A stretch of DNA of 13,217 nt from Acidobacteriota bacterium. GTDB taxonomy: Bacteria > Acidobacteriota > Polarisedimenticolia > Gp22-AA2. Position numbers and translations under genes: made by a program. The stretch is taken from assembly GCA_016202915.1 (NCBI GenBank), contig JACQNT010000047.1:1-13217 (forward strand), in the 5' to 3' direction. The notes beneath the pieces were generated by a model that saw nothing but the letters and a program-made list of their open reading frames with translations, was not told the origin of the DNA and did not search any database. Positions 7,129 to 13,217 of the stretch are shown one piece after another. Each line of letters begins with the position of its first letter. Positions within the stretch are counted from its first letter, which is position 1.

Positions 7129-8145
7129 TCAGATCGTCCGGCCGATCGCCGGGGCCATGATGCGGAGCTGGGTCATGAGCTCGGCGAACTGCTCGGGGTA
7201 GATCGACTGCGGCCCGTCCGAGAGCGCGCTCTCGGGCTCGTGGTGCACCTCCACCATGATGCCGTCGGCCCCCGCCGCCACCGCGGCGCGCGCCATCGGG
7301 ATCACCTTGTCCCGCAGGCCCGTGCCGTGGCTCGGGTCGGCCAGGATCGGCAGGTGGCTGATCTTCTTGATGATCGGGATGGCCGAGATGTCCATCGTGT
7401 TGCGGGTGTAGTTCTCGAAGGTCCTGATGCCGCGCTCGCAGAGCATGACGTCGTGGTTGCCGCCCGCCATGACGTATTCCGCCGACAGCAGCCACTCCTG
7501 GATCGTGGCGGACATGCCGCGCTTCAGCAGCACCGGCTTGCGGACGCGCCCCAGCTCCTTCAGGAGGTTGAAGTTCTGCATGTTGCGCGCCCCCACCTGC
7601 AGGATGTCGGCGTAGCCGGCCACCAGAGGGATCTGGGCCGTGTCCATCACCTCCGTCACGACCAGAAGGCGGTGCCTGTCCGCCACCTTCCTGAGATACT
7701 TCAGCCCCTCCTCGCCGAGACCCTGGAAGGAGTACGGGGAGGTGCGCGGCTTGAAGGCGCCGCCCCGCAGGATGCGCGCCCCGTAGCGCGACACGCTGGC
7801 GGCGATGATGTCGAGCTGCTTCTCGCTCTCCACGGCGCAGGGCCCCGCCATGACGACGACCTCGCGGCCGCCGATGGCGACGTCGCCCATGCGGATCACC
7901 GTGTCCTCGGGCCGGAAGACGCGCCCCGCCAGCTTGTACGGCTCGGAGATCTTCACGACCTCGTGCACTCCCGGAAGGATCTCGAACTCCCGCGGATCGA
8001 GCGGCGTGCGGCTGGTCCCGACCACGCCGATGACGGTGCGCGTGGCCCCGGTCGAGCGGTGCGCGTCGTACCCCTTCTGGGTCAGGGCGGCGATCACCTT
8101 CTCCACCTGGTCCTCGGTGGCGTGCTCGTTCATGACGATGACCAT
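7129..8145 (-). CDS. aroF: DAHP synthase, type I-beta with ferredoxin-like regulatory domain
   Basis: 3-Deoxy-D-arabino-heptulosonate 7-phosphate synthase condenses phosphoenolpyruvate with erythrose 4-phosphate, the first step of the shikimate pathway. At 338 residues it has the size of the Thermotoga maritima enzyme, with an N-terminal ferredoxin-like domain (about 1-70, starting MVIVMNEHATEDQVEKVI) and a TIM barrel (about 85-338). Barrel motifs include MAGPCAVES (99-107), LRGGAFKPRTSPYSFQG (126-142), LLKRGM (206-211) and DPSHGTG (270-276). Metal ligands expected from the Thermotoga enzyme appear as C103, H273, E299 and D310. In that enzyme the N-terminal domain binds Tyr/Phe for feedback inhibition, so similar control is likely here. 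The ATG at 8145 has AGGAAGG just upstream; a second in-frame ATG lies at 8133. The gene directly follows chorismate mutase, which is fused to DAHP synthase in some bacteria, so the two products may form a complex. Confidence 0.97.
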   Translation of the reverse strand: MVIVMNEHATEDQVEKVIAALTQKGYDAHRSTGATRTVIGVVGTSRTPLDPREFEILPGVHEVVKISEPYKLAGRVFRPEDTVIRMGDVAIGGREVVVMAGPCAVESEKQLDIIAASVSRYGARILRGGAFKPRTSPYSFQGLGEEGLKYLRKVADRHRLLVVTEVMDTAQIPLVAGYADILQVGARNMQNFNLLKELGRVRKPVLLKRGMSATIQEWLLSAEYVMAGGNHDVMLCERGIRTFENYTRNTMDISAIPIIKKISHLPILADPSHGTGLRDKVIPMARAAVAAGADGIMVEVHHEPESALSDGPQSIYPEQFAELMTQLRIMAPAIGRTI

Positions 8146-8148
8146 GGG

Positions 8149-8155
8149 CCTTCCT
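8149..8155 (-). promoter_or_regulatory. ribosome binding site of DAHP synthase
   Basis: AGGAAGG on the minus strand, with its AGGA core 6 nt before the ATG at 8145. It favours 8145 over the internal ATG at 8133. It begins 4 nt after the end of the palindrome at 8160-8179. Confidence 0.65.
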
Positions 8156-8159
8156 CTGT

Positions 8160-8179
8160 CGCCCGCGGCGCCGCGGGCG
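8160..8179. repeat. perfect 20-bp all-GC palindrome
   Basis: Each half-site reads CGCCCGCGGC or its exact complement GCCGCGGGCG, so the whole is a perfect inverted repeat without a single A or T. As RNA it would form an 8-bp stem with a 4-nt loop between the chorismate mutase stop (8185) and the DAHP synthase ribosome binding site. No T-run follows on either strand, so it is not an intrinsic terminator. It could be a transcript-processing or stability element, a translation-modulating hairpin, or a protein-binding site. Chance is possible but less likely at this length. Confidence 0.6.
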
Positions 8180-8184
8180 CAATT

Positions 8185-8610
8185 TCAGTCGCGTGCTTCC
8201 CCGGATCGCCGGCGGGGCCTCGGGGGCGCCGGCCGGGTCCCGCCGGGCCCGGCAGCGTCCGGATTCGCCCCGGACGTGGCGATCCGCTCGATCCGGCGCG
8301 ACTCGTCGATGATCCTCTCGAACAGCCTGCCGAGCGCCGCGGACTCCAGCGGCCCCCCGTTGCAGCTCTGGACGTTCCTCAGCACGTCCTCCTCGCGCTC
8401 CGGCTGGTAGATCGGCAGCCCGCGCGCCTTCTTGATCCGCCCCAGGGCGATGGCCTGGCCGGCCCGCTCGTTCAGCAGCCGCACGACCCGGCGATCGATG
8501 GCGTCGATCCGGCGGCGCCGCTCCTCCAGGGGGTCGGCCGGGGCCCGCGGCCCGCCGCGCCGCGCGACCGCCCTACGCCCGCCCCCCTTCCCGGCCGTCG
8601 CGCCCGCCAT
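8185..8610 (-). CDS. aroQ: AroQ-type chorismate mutase with extended tails
   Basis: Chorismate mutase rearranges chorismate to prephenate, committing it to Phe/Tyr. The catalytic helical domain is at about 27-112 of 141 residues. Aligned by eye to the E. coli AroQ domain, active-site residues are R32, R49, K60, R72 and E73; the position of E. coli Gln88 appears to be Glu108, as occurs in some other mutases. The usual domain is about 90 residues. Here it is flanked by an Arg/Gly/Ala-rich head (1-26) and a Pro/Arg-rich tail (112-141) that look disordered. The absence of a signal peptide argues for a cytoplasmic enzyme rather than a secreted AroQ. The ATG at 8610 lies 12 nt after the trpA stop, preceded by a G-rich run that can serve as ribosome binding site. 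A later start would shorten the head, but no in-frame ATG is evident before the domain. It sits directly before DAHP synthase. Confidence 0.93.
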   Translation of the reverse strand: MAGATAGKGGGRRAVARRGGPRAPADPLEERRRRIDAIDRRVVRLLNERAGQAIALGRIKKARGLPIYQPEREEDVLRNVQSCNGGPLESAALGRLFERIIDESRRIERIATSGANPDAAGPGGTRPAPPRPRRRSGEARD

Positions 8611-8622
8611 CGCGGCCCCCCC

Positions 8623-9441
8623 TCAGCGTCCCGCGAGAGCGCGGCAGAACGCCTCGATCCGCCCGAGCCGATCCGGAGCCGGGCCCAGCTCCTCGATCAG
8701 CCGCACCAGGGCGCTGCCGACGACCACCCCGTCCGCGAACGTCGCGACCGCCTCCACCTGCCGCCGGCTGCCGATCCCGAAGCCGACGGCGATCGGCAGT
8801 CGCCCCCGGCAGGCCTGGCGCACCGCACGGACCTGATCCGGCAGCCCCTCCGGGAGATCCTCCCGGACCCCCGTGACCCCGGTGCGCGAGATGAAATAGA
8901 GAAAGCCCCGGCCTTCGTGGCAGATCCGGTCCACGCGCTCCCGCGAGGAAGTCGGCGCCACCAGGAAGATCAGATCGATGCCGGTCGCCCGCAGCGCGGC
9001 CCCGAGATCCCCCGCCTCCTCGGGCGGGAGGTCGGTCACCAGGACGCCGTCCACGCCCGCCTCCCCCGCGGCGCGGGCGAAGGGCTCGATCCCCATGCGG
9101 TGGACCGGGTTGTAGTAGGTGAACAGCACGATCGGAGGGAGGCCGTCCTGCCGCAGCCCGGCGGCGAGATCCAGCACGTCCCGCAGCGTCACTCCGTTCC
9201 TGAGCGCCCGCTCGGCCGATCTCTGGTTGATCGGGCCGTCGGCGATCGGATCGGAGAATGGCACGCCGATCTCCAGCACGTCCGCTCCCCCCCTGGCCAG
9301 GGCACCCAGGATCCCGCGCGTGGCCGCGAGGTCCGGGTCGCCCGCGGTCACATAGGGGATCAGGGCGGGACGCCCCGCCCCCCGGGCCGCGGCGAAGGCC
9401 GCGGCGATCCGGCCGCCGGCGCGGACCCGGGGCGAGGTCAC
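8623..9441 (-). CDS. trpA: tryptophan synthase alpha subunit
   Basis: TrpA splits indole-3-glycerol phosphate into indole and glyceraldehyde 3-phosphate and channels indole to TrpB in the alpha2-beta2 complex. The 272-residue length matches the family. The catalytic acids are E57 and D68 within LEIGVPFSDPIADGP (56-70), with the spacing of the Salmonella pair Glu49/Asp60. Other landmarks are LIPYVTAGDP (27-36), FTYYNP (107-112), DLPPEE (137-142), FLYFISRTGVTG (180-191), VGFGIGSRRQV (219-229) and the phosphate-binding DGVVVGSALV (237-246). The start is the GTG at 9441, which overlaps the trpB stop as GTGA and is preceded by GGAGGT and GGAGG. The frame stays open further upstream inside trpB, but that is only a shadow. 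The tight coupling suits equal production of alpha and beta subunits. Confidence 0.98.
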   Translation of the reverse strand: MTSPRVRAGGRIAAAFAAARGAGRPALIPYVTAGDPDLAATRGILGALARGGADVLEIGVPFSDPIADGPINQRSAERALRNGVTLRDVLDLAAGLRQDGLPPIVLFTYYNPVHRMGIEPFARAAGEAGVDGVLVTDLPPEEAGDLGAALRATGIDLIFLVAPTSSRERVDRICHEGRGFLYFISRTGVTGVREDLPEGLPDQVRAVRQACRGRLPIAVGFGIGSRRQVEAVATFADGVVVGSALVRLIEELGPAPDRLGRIEAFCRALAGR

Positions 9442-10640
9442 AGCCCCTCCACCTCCGTCCCTTCGCGCACCGCCACCTGGCGCACGTCCTTGTCCCCCCG
9501 GCCGGAGAGGTTCAGCAGGATCAGATCGCCGAGCCCGCCCGCGGGGCCGTCCCGCAGGACGCAGGCCACGGCGTGCGCCGACTCCAGGGCCGGAATGATC
9601 CCCTCCAACTCGGCCAGGACGTGGAAGGCGCGGAGCGCCTCTTCGTCGGAGGCGTGCGTGTAGGCGGCCCGGCCGCTGTCGCGCAGGCAGGCGTGCTCCG
9701 GCCCGACCGCGGCGTAGTCCAGGCCCGCCGCGATCGATGCGGTCGGCAGGATGTTCCCGCCGGCGTCCTGCAGGAGGAAAGTGCGCGTGCCCTGCAGGAC
9801 CCCGACGCTGCCCCCCGCGAAGCGCGCCGCGTGCTTCCCCGGCTCGATCCCGGCGCCGCCCGCCTCCACGCCGATCATGCGGACCGTCTCGTCCTGCAGG
9901 AACGCCGAGAACAGGCCGATCGAGTTGCTGCCGCCGCCGACGCACGCCACCAGGGCGTCGGGCAGCCGCCCCTCCGCCTCCAGGATCTGCCGCCGCGCCT
10001 CCCGGCCGATGACCGACTGGAAGTCCCTCACCATCGCCGGGTACGGGTGGGCGCCCAGGACCGACCCCCGGACATTATGGGTGTCCCGGACGGTCGTGAC
10101 CCAGTCGCGCATCGCCTCGCTGATCGCGTCCTTGAGCGTGCGGCTGCCGGCCAGGACCGGGACGACCTCCGCGCCCAGGAGCCGCATGCGGTAGACGTTC
10201 AGCGCCTGGCGGCGCATGTCCTCCCGCCCCATGTAGATGGCGCAGCGCATCCCGAACAGGGCCGCGACCGTGGCGGTGGCGACGCCGTGCTGCCCCGCTC
10301 CGGTCTCGGCGATCAGGCGGCCTTTCCCCATGCGGCGGGCCAGAAGGGCCTGCCCGATCGTGTTGTTGATCTTGTGGGCCCCCGTGTGCGCCAGGTCCTC
10401 GCGCTTGAGGTAGACGCGCGCCCGGCCGCCCACGCGCCGCGACAGGTTGCCGGCGAGGTAGAGCGGGGTCGGCCGGCCCGCGTAGTCTTTCAGGTAGCGG
10501 TCCAGCTCCTTCGCGAAGGCGGGATCCGCGCGGCACTCCGTCCAGGCCTCCTCCAGATCCTGAAGGGGGCTCATCAGGGTCTCGGGGACGAAGCGGCCCC
10601 CGTAGGGCCCGAATCGTCCGCGGCTGTCGGGGTCCGGCAT
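9438..10640 (-). CDS. trpB: tryptophan synthase beta subunit
   Basis: TrpB condenses indole with serine to tryptophan using pyridoxal phosphate. The 400-residue length is standard for the TrpB1 type. Visible landmarks are FGPYGGRFVPETL (10-22), RPTPLY (56-61), KREDLAHTGAHKINNTIGQ (79-97) with the PLP-binding Lys90, AETGAGQHG (111-119) with the catalytic Glu112, and the phosphate-binding GGGSNSIG (235-242). SAYPAMVRDFQ-like residues at 196-208 (GAHPYPAMVRDFQ) and GLDYAAVGPEH (306-316) are also family signatures. The ATG at 10640 starts 2 nt after the trpF stop, with GGAGG 7 nt upstream. Reading further upstream in this frame only gives a shadow of trpF. Being directly coupled to trpA fits assembly of the channelled complex. 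Confidence 0.98.
   Translation of the reverse strand: MPDPDSRGRFGPYGGRFVPETLMSPLQDLEEAWTECRADPAFAKELDRYLKDYAGRPTPLYLAGNLSRRVGGRARVYLKREDLAHTGAHKINNTIGQALLARRMGKGRLIAETGAGQHGVATATVAALFGMRCAIYMGREDMRRQALNVYRMRLLGAEVVPVLAGSRTLKDAISEAMRDWVTTVRDTHNVRGSVLGAHPYPAMVRDFQSVIGREARRQILEAEGRLPDALVACVGGGSNSIGLFSAFLQDETVRMIGVEAGGAGIEPGKHAARFAGGSVGVLQGTRTFLLQDAGGNILPTASIAAGLDYAAVGPEHACLRDSGRAAYTHASDEEALRAFHVLAELEGIIPALESAHAVACVLRDGPAGGLGDLILLNLSGRGDKDVRQVAVREGTEVEGL
9446..9456 (-). promoter_or_regulatory. ribosome binding site of trpA inside trpB
   Basis: GGAGGT followed by GGAGG on the minus strand, 9 and 4 nt before the GTG at 9441. It identifies that GTG as the trpA start inside the end of trpB. Confidence 0.7.
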
Positions 10641-10642
10641 GC

Positions 10643-11275
10643 CTAGTCCTCCAGGCGCGCCGCCGCCTCGCGGGCGCGCCGCATGAACTCCCGGAGCAGC
10701 CTGTGGTCCTTGCGCCCGGGCGCCGACTCGATCCCGCTGTTGACGTCCACGGCGTAGGGCCGGGCCGCCGCGATCGCCTGGGCCACGTTCTCCGGGCCGA
10801 GCCCGCCGGCGAGGATGACCCTCCCGAACGCCGCCGCCTGACGGGCCACCGTCCAGTCGAAGGACCGGCCGGTGCCTCCCTTCCGGCCGGGGACGCGCGC
10901 ATCCAGGAGAAACGTCCCCGACGGGTAGCGCCTGACGCTCTCGGGCTCGAAGCCGGGCCCGACGCGGTGCGCCTTGTACCACGGCAGGGCGATTGTCGCG
11001 CACATCTCCGGCGGCTCGTCCCCGTGCAGCTGCAGGCAGTTGAGGCCCGCCAGCAGGGCCGTCGCCTCCATCACGCGGGGCAGCTCGTCCGCGAACACCC
11101 CGACCCTGGTGATGAACGGCGGCAGCGCCGCGCTGATCCGCCGCGCCTGCGCCGGCGTGACGCGGCGCGGGCTTCCCCCGACGAAGTTGAAGCCCACGGC
11201 GTCCACTCCCAGCTCCACGCCGAGCAGGGCATCCTCGAGGCGGCTGACGCCGCACAGCTTGACCCGGACGATCAT
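10643..11275 (-). CDS. trpF: phosphoribosylanthranilate isomerase
   Basis: TrpF performs the Amadori rearrangement of N-(5-phosphoribosyl)anthranilate to the ribulose form, the third step after chorismate in tryptophan synthesis. At 210 residues it is a normal single-domain TIM barrel. The catalytic cysteine is C8 in VKLCGVS (5-11), and the catalytic aspartate is D125 in LLDARVPG (123-130). Phosphate and substrate loops are KGGTGRSFDW (132-141), AGGLGPENV (156-164) and DVNSGIES (177-184). VGVFAD (58-63) and LQLHGDE (81-87) are further family marks. The ATG at 11275 overlaps the trpC stop as ATGA with no clear ribosome binding site, so translation probably depends on ribosomes finishing trpC. 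In some bacteria TrpC and TrpF are one fused protein; here they are separate but coupled. Confidence 0.97.
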   Translation of the reverse strand: MIVRVKLCGVSRLEDALLGVELGVDAVGFNFVGGSPRRVTPAQARRISAALPPFITRVGVFADELPRVMEATALLAGLNCLQLHGDEPPEMCATIALPWYKAHRVGPGFEPESVRRYPSGTFLLDARVPGRKGGTGRSFDWTVARQAAAFGRVILAGGLGPENVAQAIAAARPYAVDVNSGIESAPGRKDHRLLREFMRRAREAAARLED

Positions 11276-12060
11276 GGCGTCGCGCCGCCCGCCAGGTCAC
11301 GCAGCGCGGCGCCGGGGTCCGGCTCGCGCATCAGCCGTTCGCCGACCAGGAACGCGTCGTAGCCGGCCGCCCGCAGCCGCCCGATGTCGGCGCCCGTCTC
11401 GATGCCGCTCTCGCTCACCTTCGCGACCGAGGCGGGGAGGAGGCCGGCCAGCAACAGGGAGGTCTCGATCGACACGGTCATGGTCCCCAGGTCCCTGTTG
11501 TTCACCCCGATGATCGCGGCGCCGGCGTCGAGGGCCTTCCCGATCTCCTCCGCGGCGTGGACCTCGACCAGGGCCTCCATGTGCAGCGACCGGCACACGC
11601 CCACCAGCGTCGCCAGGGCCCTCGCCGGCAGCAGGCGGGCGATCAGCAGGACGGCGTCGGCCCCCAGGGCGCGGCTCTGGTAGACCTGGTACTCGTCGAA
11701 CACGAAGTCCTTCCTGAGGACCGGCTGCGGCACCGTCTCCTTGACCGCCGTCAGGTGCTCGGGGGCCCCGAGGAAGAAGCGGGTCTCGGTGACGACGGAG
11801 ATCGCCGCCGCGCCGGCCCCGGAGTAGGCCCGGGCGATCGCCACCACGTCGGCCCCCTCCTTGATCCTCCCGCGCGAGGGGGAGGCACGCTTGATCTCGG
11901 CGATGACGTTGACGCGCCCCGGGTGCCGCAGGGCCGCGGGGAAGTCCCGTGGCGGCGGCGCGCCGGTCGCCAGCTCGATGGCCCGGCGCAGCGGCAGGGC
12001 GTCCTTGTCGCGCTCGATCTCCGCCTTCTTCGCCTGGACGATCCGCTCGAGAAGATCCAT
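11272..12060 (-). CDS. trpC: indole-3-glycerol phosphate synthase
   Basis: TrpC closes the indole ring by decarboxylating and cyclising the TrpF product. The 262-residue length fits a monofunctional enzyme. The N-terminal helix starts MDLLERIVQAKKAEI. Active-site residues equivalent to those of Sulfolobus IGPS are E55 and K57 in VIAEIKRASPSRG (52-64), K117 in VLRKDF (114-119), E166 in LVEVH (164-168) and E217 in VSESGI (215-220). N187 lies in IGVNNRDL (184-191), and the phosphate-binding end is FLVGERLM (237-244). The ATG at 12060 follows the trpD stop with no intervening base; an AGGA about 10 nt upstream, inside trpD, may serve as ribosome binding site. Nothing unusual is seen in the protein. 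Confidence 0.97.
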   Translation of the reverse strand: MDLLERIVQAKKAEIERDKDALPLRRAIELATGAPPPRDFPAALRHPGRVNVIAEIKRASPSRGRIKEGADVVAIARAYSGAGAAAISVVTETRFFLGAPEHLTAVKETVPQPVLRKDFVFDEYQVYQSRALGADAVLLIARLLPARALATLVGVCRSLHMEALVEVHAAEEIGKALDAGAAIIGVNNRDLGTMTVSIETSLLLAGLLPASVAKVSESGIETGADIGRLRAAGYDAFLVGERLMREPDPGAALRDLAGGATP

Positions 12061-13110
12061 TCAGAGCCGTTCCTGCCGCGGCCCGCCGGGGCAGATCTGC
12101 CTCAGCCGCTCCACGATCCTTAGCGCCGCGCCCGAATCGATCCCCTCCGCCGCCCGGGCGACCCCGGAACGCAGGTCCTCCGCCTTCCCGGCGACCACCA
12201 GGGCCGCCGCGGCGTTGATCAGGACGGCGTCCCGGCGCGGCCCCCGCTCCCCGCCCAGGATCCTGCGGGCAATGGAGACGTTCGCCGGCACGTCGCCTCC
12301 CGCGAGGTCCTCCCGGCGGCCCCGCGGCAACCCGGCGTCCTCCGGGACGATGGTGTAGACGCGCACCTGTCCCGCCGCCAGCTCGGCCACCCGCGTCGCG
12401 CCGTGCGTGGCGATCTCGTCGAGCCCCTCGCCGTGGACCACCATCGCCCGCTCCGAGCCGAGCTCCAGGAGGACGCGCGCCATCATCTCCACGCGCGCCG
12501 GATCGTACACGCCCAGGAGCTGGCGCCGGGCCCCGGCCGGGTTGGTCAGCGGGCCGAGGAGGTTGAAGACGGTCCGCACGCCCACCTCGCGGCGCACCGG
12601 CGCGGCGTGGCGCATCGCCCCGTGCAGCAGCGGCGCGAACAGGAAGCCGATGCCGATCTCCCGGAGCGCGCGCTCCACCGACTCGACCCCGGCGTCCACG
12701 CCGATGCCGAGGCCCGGGAGGAGATCGGCGCTGCCGCAGCGGCTGCTGACCGAGCGGTTGCCGTGCTTGGCCACCGGCACCCCGGCCGCCGCGACGACGA
12801 AGGCGGCTACGGTGCTGATGTTGAACGTCCCGGCGCCGTCCCCTCCCGTGCCGCAGGTGTCGAGCGTGAACGGCTGGAGCGCGCGCACCGGCGTGGCCCG
12901 CTCGCGCATGACCCGCGCGAAGGCGGCGATCTCGCCCACCGTCTCGCCGCGCATGCGCAGCGCCACGAGAAACGCCGCCAGGCGCGCCGGCGGGACGCGG
13001 CCGTCCATGATCGCCTCGAACGCCTCGCGGGCTTCCGCGGGAGAGAGCACGCCCCCTTCGACCACCCGGGCGAGCCCCCCCCGCAGGGCGCTGTCGTCCG
13101 CGGCGCTCAC
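12061..13110 (-). CDS. trpD: anthranilate phosphoribosyltransferase
   Basis: TrpD joins anthranilate to phosphoribosyl pyrophosphate. The 349 residues match monofunctional TrpD, with no glutaminase domain attached. After the N-terminal helical domain come the PRPP-binding DTCGTGGDG (84-92), FNIST (96-100), KHGNR (115-119, also SSRCGSAD at 122-129), HAAPVRREVGVRTVFNLLGP (168-187) with the anthranilate-site Arg, and the metal-binding HGEGLDE (226-232; D231 and E232). The GTG at 13110 overlaps the trpG stop as GTGA. No strong ribosome binding site is present, so coupled translation after trpG is likely. The separate trpG and trpD genes contrast with enteric bacteria, where the two are fused. Confidence 0.98.
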   Translation of the reverse strand: MSAADDSALRGGLARVVEGGVLSPAEAREAFEAIMDGRVPPARLAAFLVALRMRGETVGEIAAFARVMRERATPVRALQPFTLDTCGTGGDGAGTFNISTVAAFVVAAAGVPVAKHGNRSVSSRCGSADLLPGLGIGVDAGVESVERALREIGIGFLFAPLLHGAMRHAAPVRREVGVRTVFNLLGPLTNPAGARRQLLGVYDPARVEMMARVLLELGSERAMVVHGEGLDEIATHGATRVAELAAGQVRVYTIVPEDAGLPRGRREDLAGGDVPANVSIARRILGGERGPRRDAVLINAAAALVVAGKAEDLRSGVARAAEGIDSGAALRIVERLRQICPGGPRQERL

Positions 13111-13217
13111 GGCCGGGGCCGATCCAGGAAGTTCTTCAGCAGGCTCCGCCCTTCCTTGGTGAGCACCGACTCGGGGTGGAACTGCACCCCCTCCGTCGGA
13201 TGGTGCCGGTGGCGCAG
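13107..13217 (-). CDS. trpG: anthranilate synthase glutaminase subunit, 3' end only
   Basis: Only the last 36 codons lie in the window. They read LRHRHHPTEGVQFHPES and then VLTKEGRSLLKNFL. GVQFHPES is the end of the class I glutamine amidotransferase domain, carrying the His and Glu of the Cys-His-Glu triad (H14 and E16 of the visible part). The subunit releases ammonia from glutamine for TrpE, which makes anthranilate. PabA shares this motif and can serve both pathways, so the exact assignment rests on the position directly before trpD (GTGA overlap). The cysteine nucleophile and the start are outside the window, and trpE is expected further upstream. Confidence 0.9.
   Translation of the reverse strand: MRHRHHPTEGVQFHPESVLTKEGRSLLKNFLDRPRP

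Noticed and set aside
6811..9663. A 950-codon open frame on the plus strand opposite tyrA, DAHP synthase, chorismate mutase and trpA
   Set aside because: The translation is low-complexity (Arg, Pro, Asp, His, Gly rich) and lies antisense to four clearly recognised enzymes. Long open antisense frames are expected at this GC content.
9442..9945. N-terminal extension of trpA within trpB
   Set aside because: The extension is an out-of-frame reading of trpB. The family N-terminus begins at the GTG at 9441, which has a strong ribosome binding site.
10641..11300. N-terminal extension of trpB, suggesting a TrpF-TrpB fusion
   Set aside because: The upstream part is a different frame from trpF and is low-complexity. 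A stop-separated trpF and an ATG with a GGAGG explain the region.

Overview
This 13.2-kb window is very GC-rich, with G or C at most third codon positions, gene-dense, and looks chromosomal rather than accessory. No mobile element, CRISPR array, tRNA or rRNA is visible. The gene content (NtrY-type kinase followed by a TPR lipoprotein, unfused trp genes, Thermotoga-type DAHP synthase) would fit an environmental Acidobacteriota-like or similar high-GC Gram-negative bacterium. That placement is an inference with low confidence.

Left part, plus strand (1-3162): a membrane-bound NtrY-family histidine kinase, cut by the window edge at its N-terminus, is translationally coupled (ATGA overlap) to a TPR lipoprotein. 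This pair converges on the rest of the window, and the two facing stop codons share one CTAG.

Middle, minus strand (3159-4110): a small dimeric alpha/beta-barrel (ABM-like) protein overlaps the end of an unrecognised secreted protein. An extended -10 promoter candidate and a good ribosome binding site precede the secreted gene, so these two probably form their own transcription unit.

Right part, minus strand (13217 down to 4110): one long, tightly packed operon for aromatic amino acids. In transcription order it holds trpG (partial), trpD, trpC, trpF, trpB, trpA, an AroQ chorismate mutase, a type I-beta DAHP synthase with an N-terminal ferredoxin-like regulatory domain, and an arogenate/prephenate dehydrogenase (tyrA). 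Then come two less expected genes: a secreted seven-bladed YVTN-type propeller and a MetE/UROD-fold protein in which the usual zinc ligands do not line up. Junctions are mostly 4-nt overlaps or gaps under 40 nt.

Together these genes cover the entry step into the shikimate pathway (DAHP synthase), the chorismate branch to prephenate and tyrosine, and anthranilate to tryptophan. trpE and the operon promoter or leader would lie beyond position 13217. The core is ordinary metabolism in a supra-operon arrangement. The points worth a second look are the MetE-like gene, the propeller, a perfect all-GC palindrome in the chorismate mutase/DAHP synthase gap, and the extended tails of the chorismate mutase. 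I do not see a convincing new multi-gene system.
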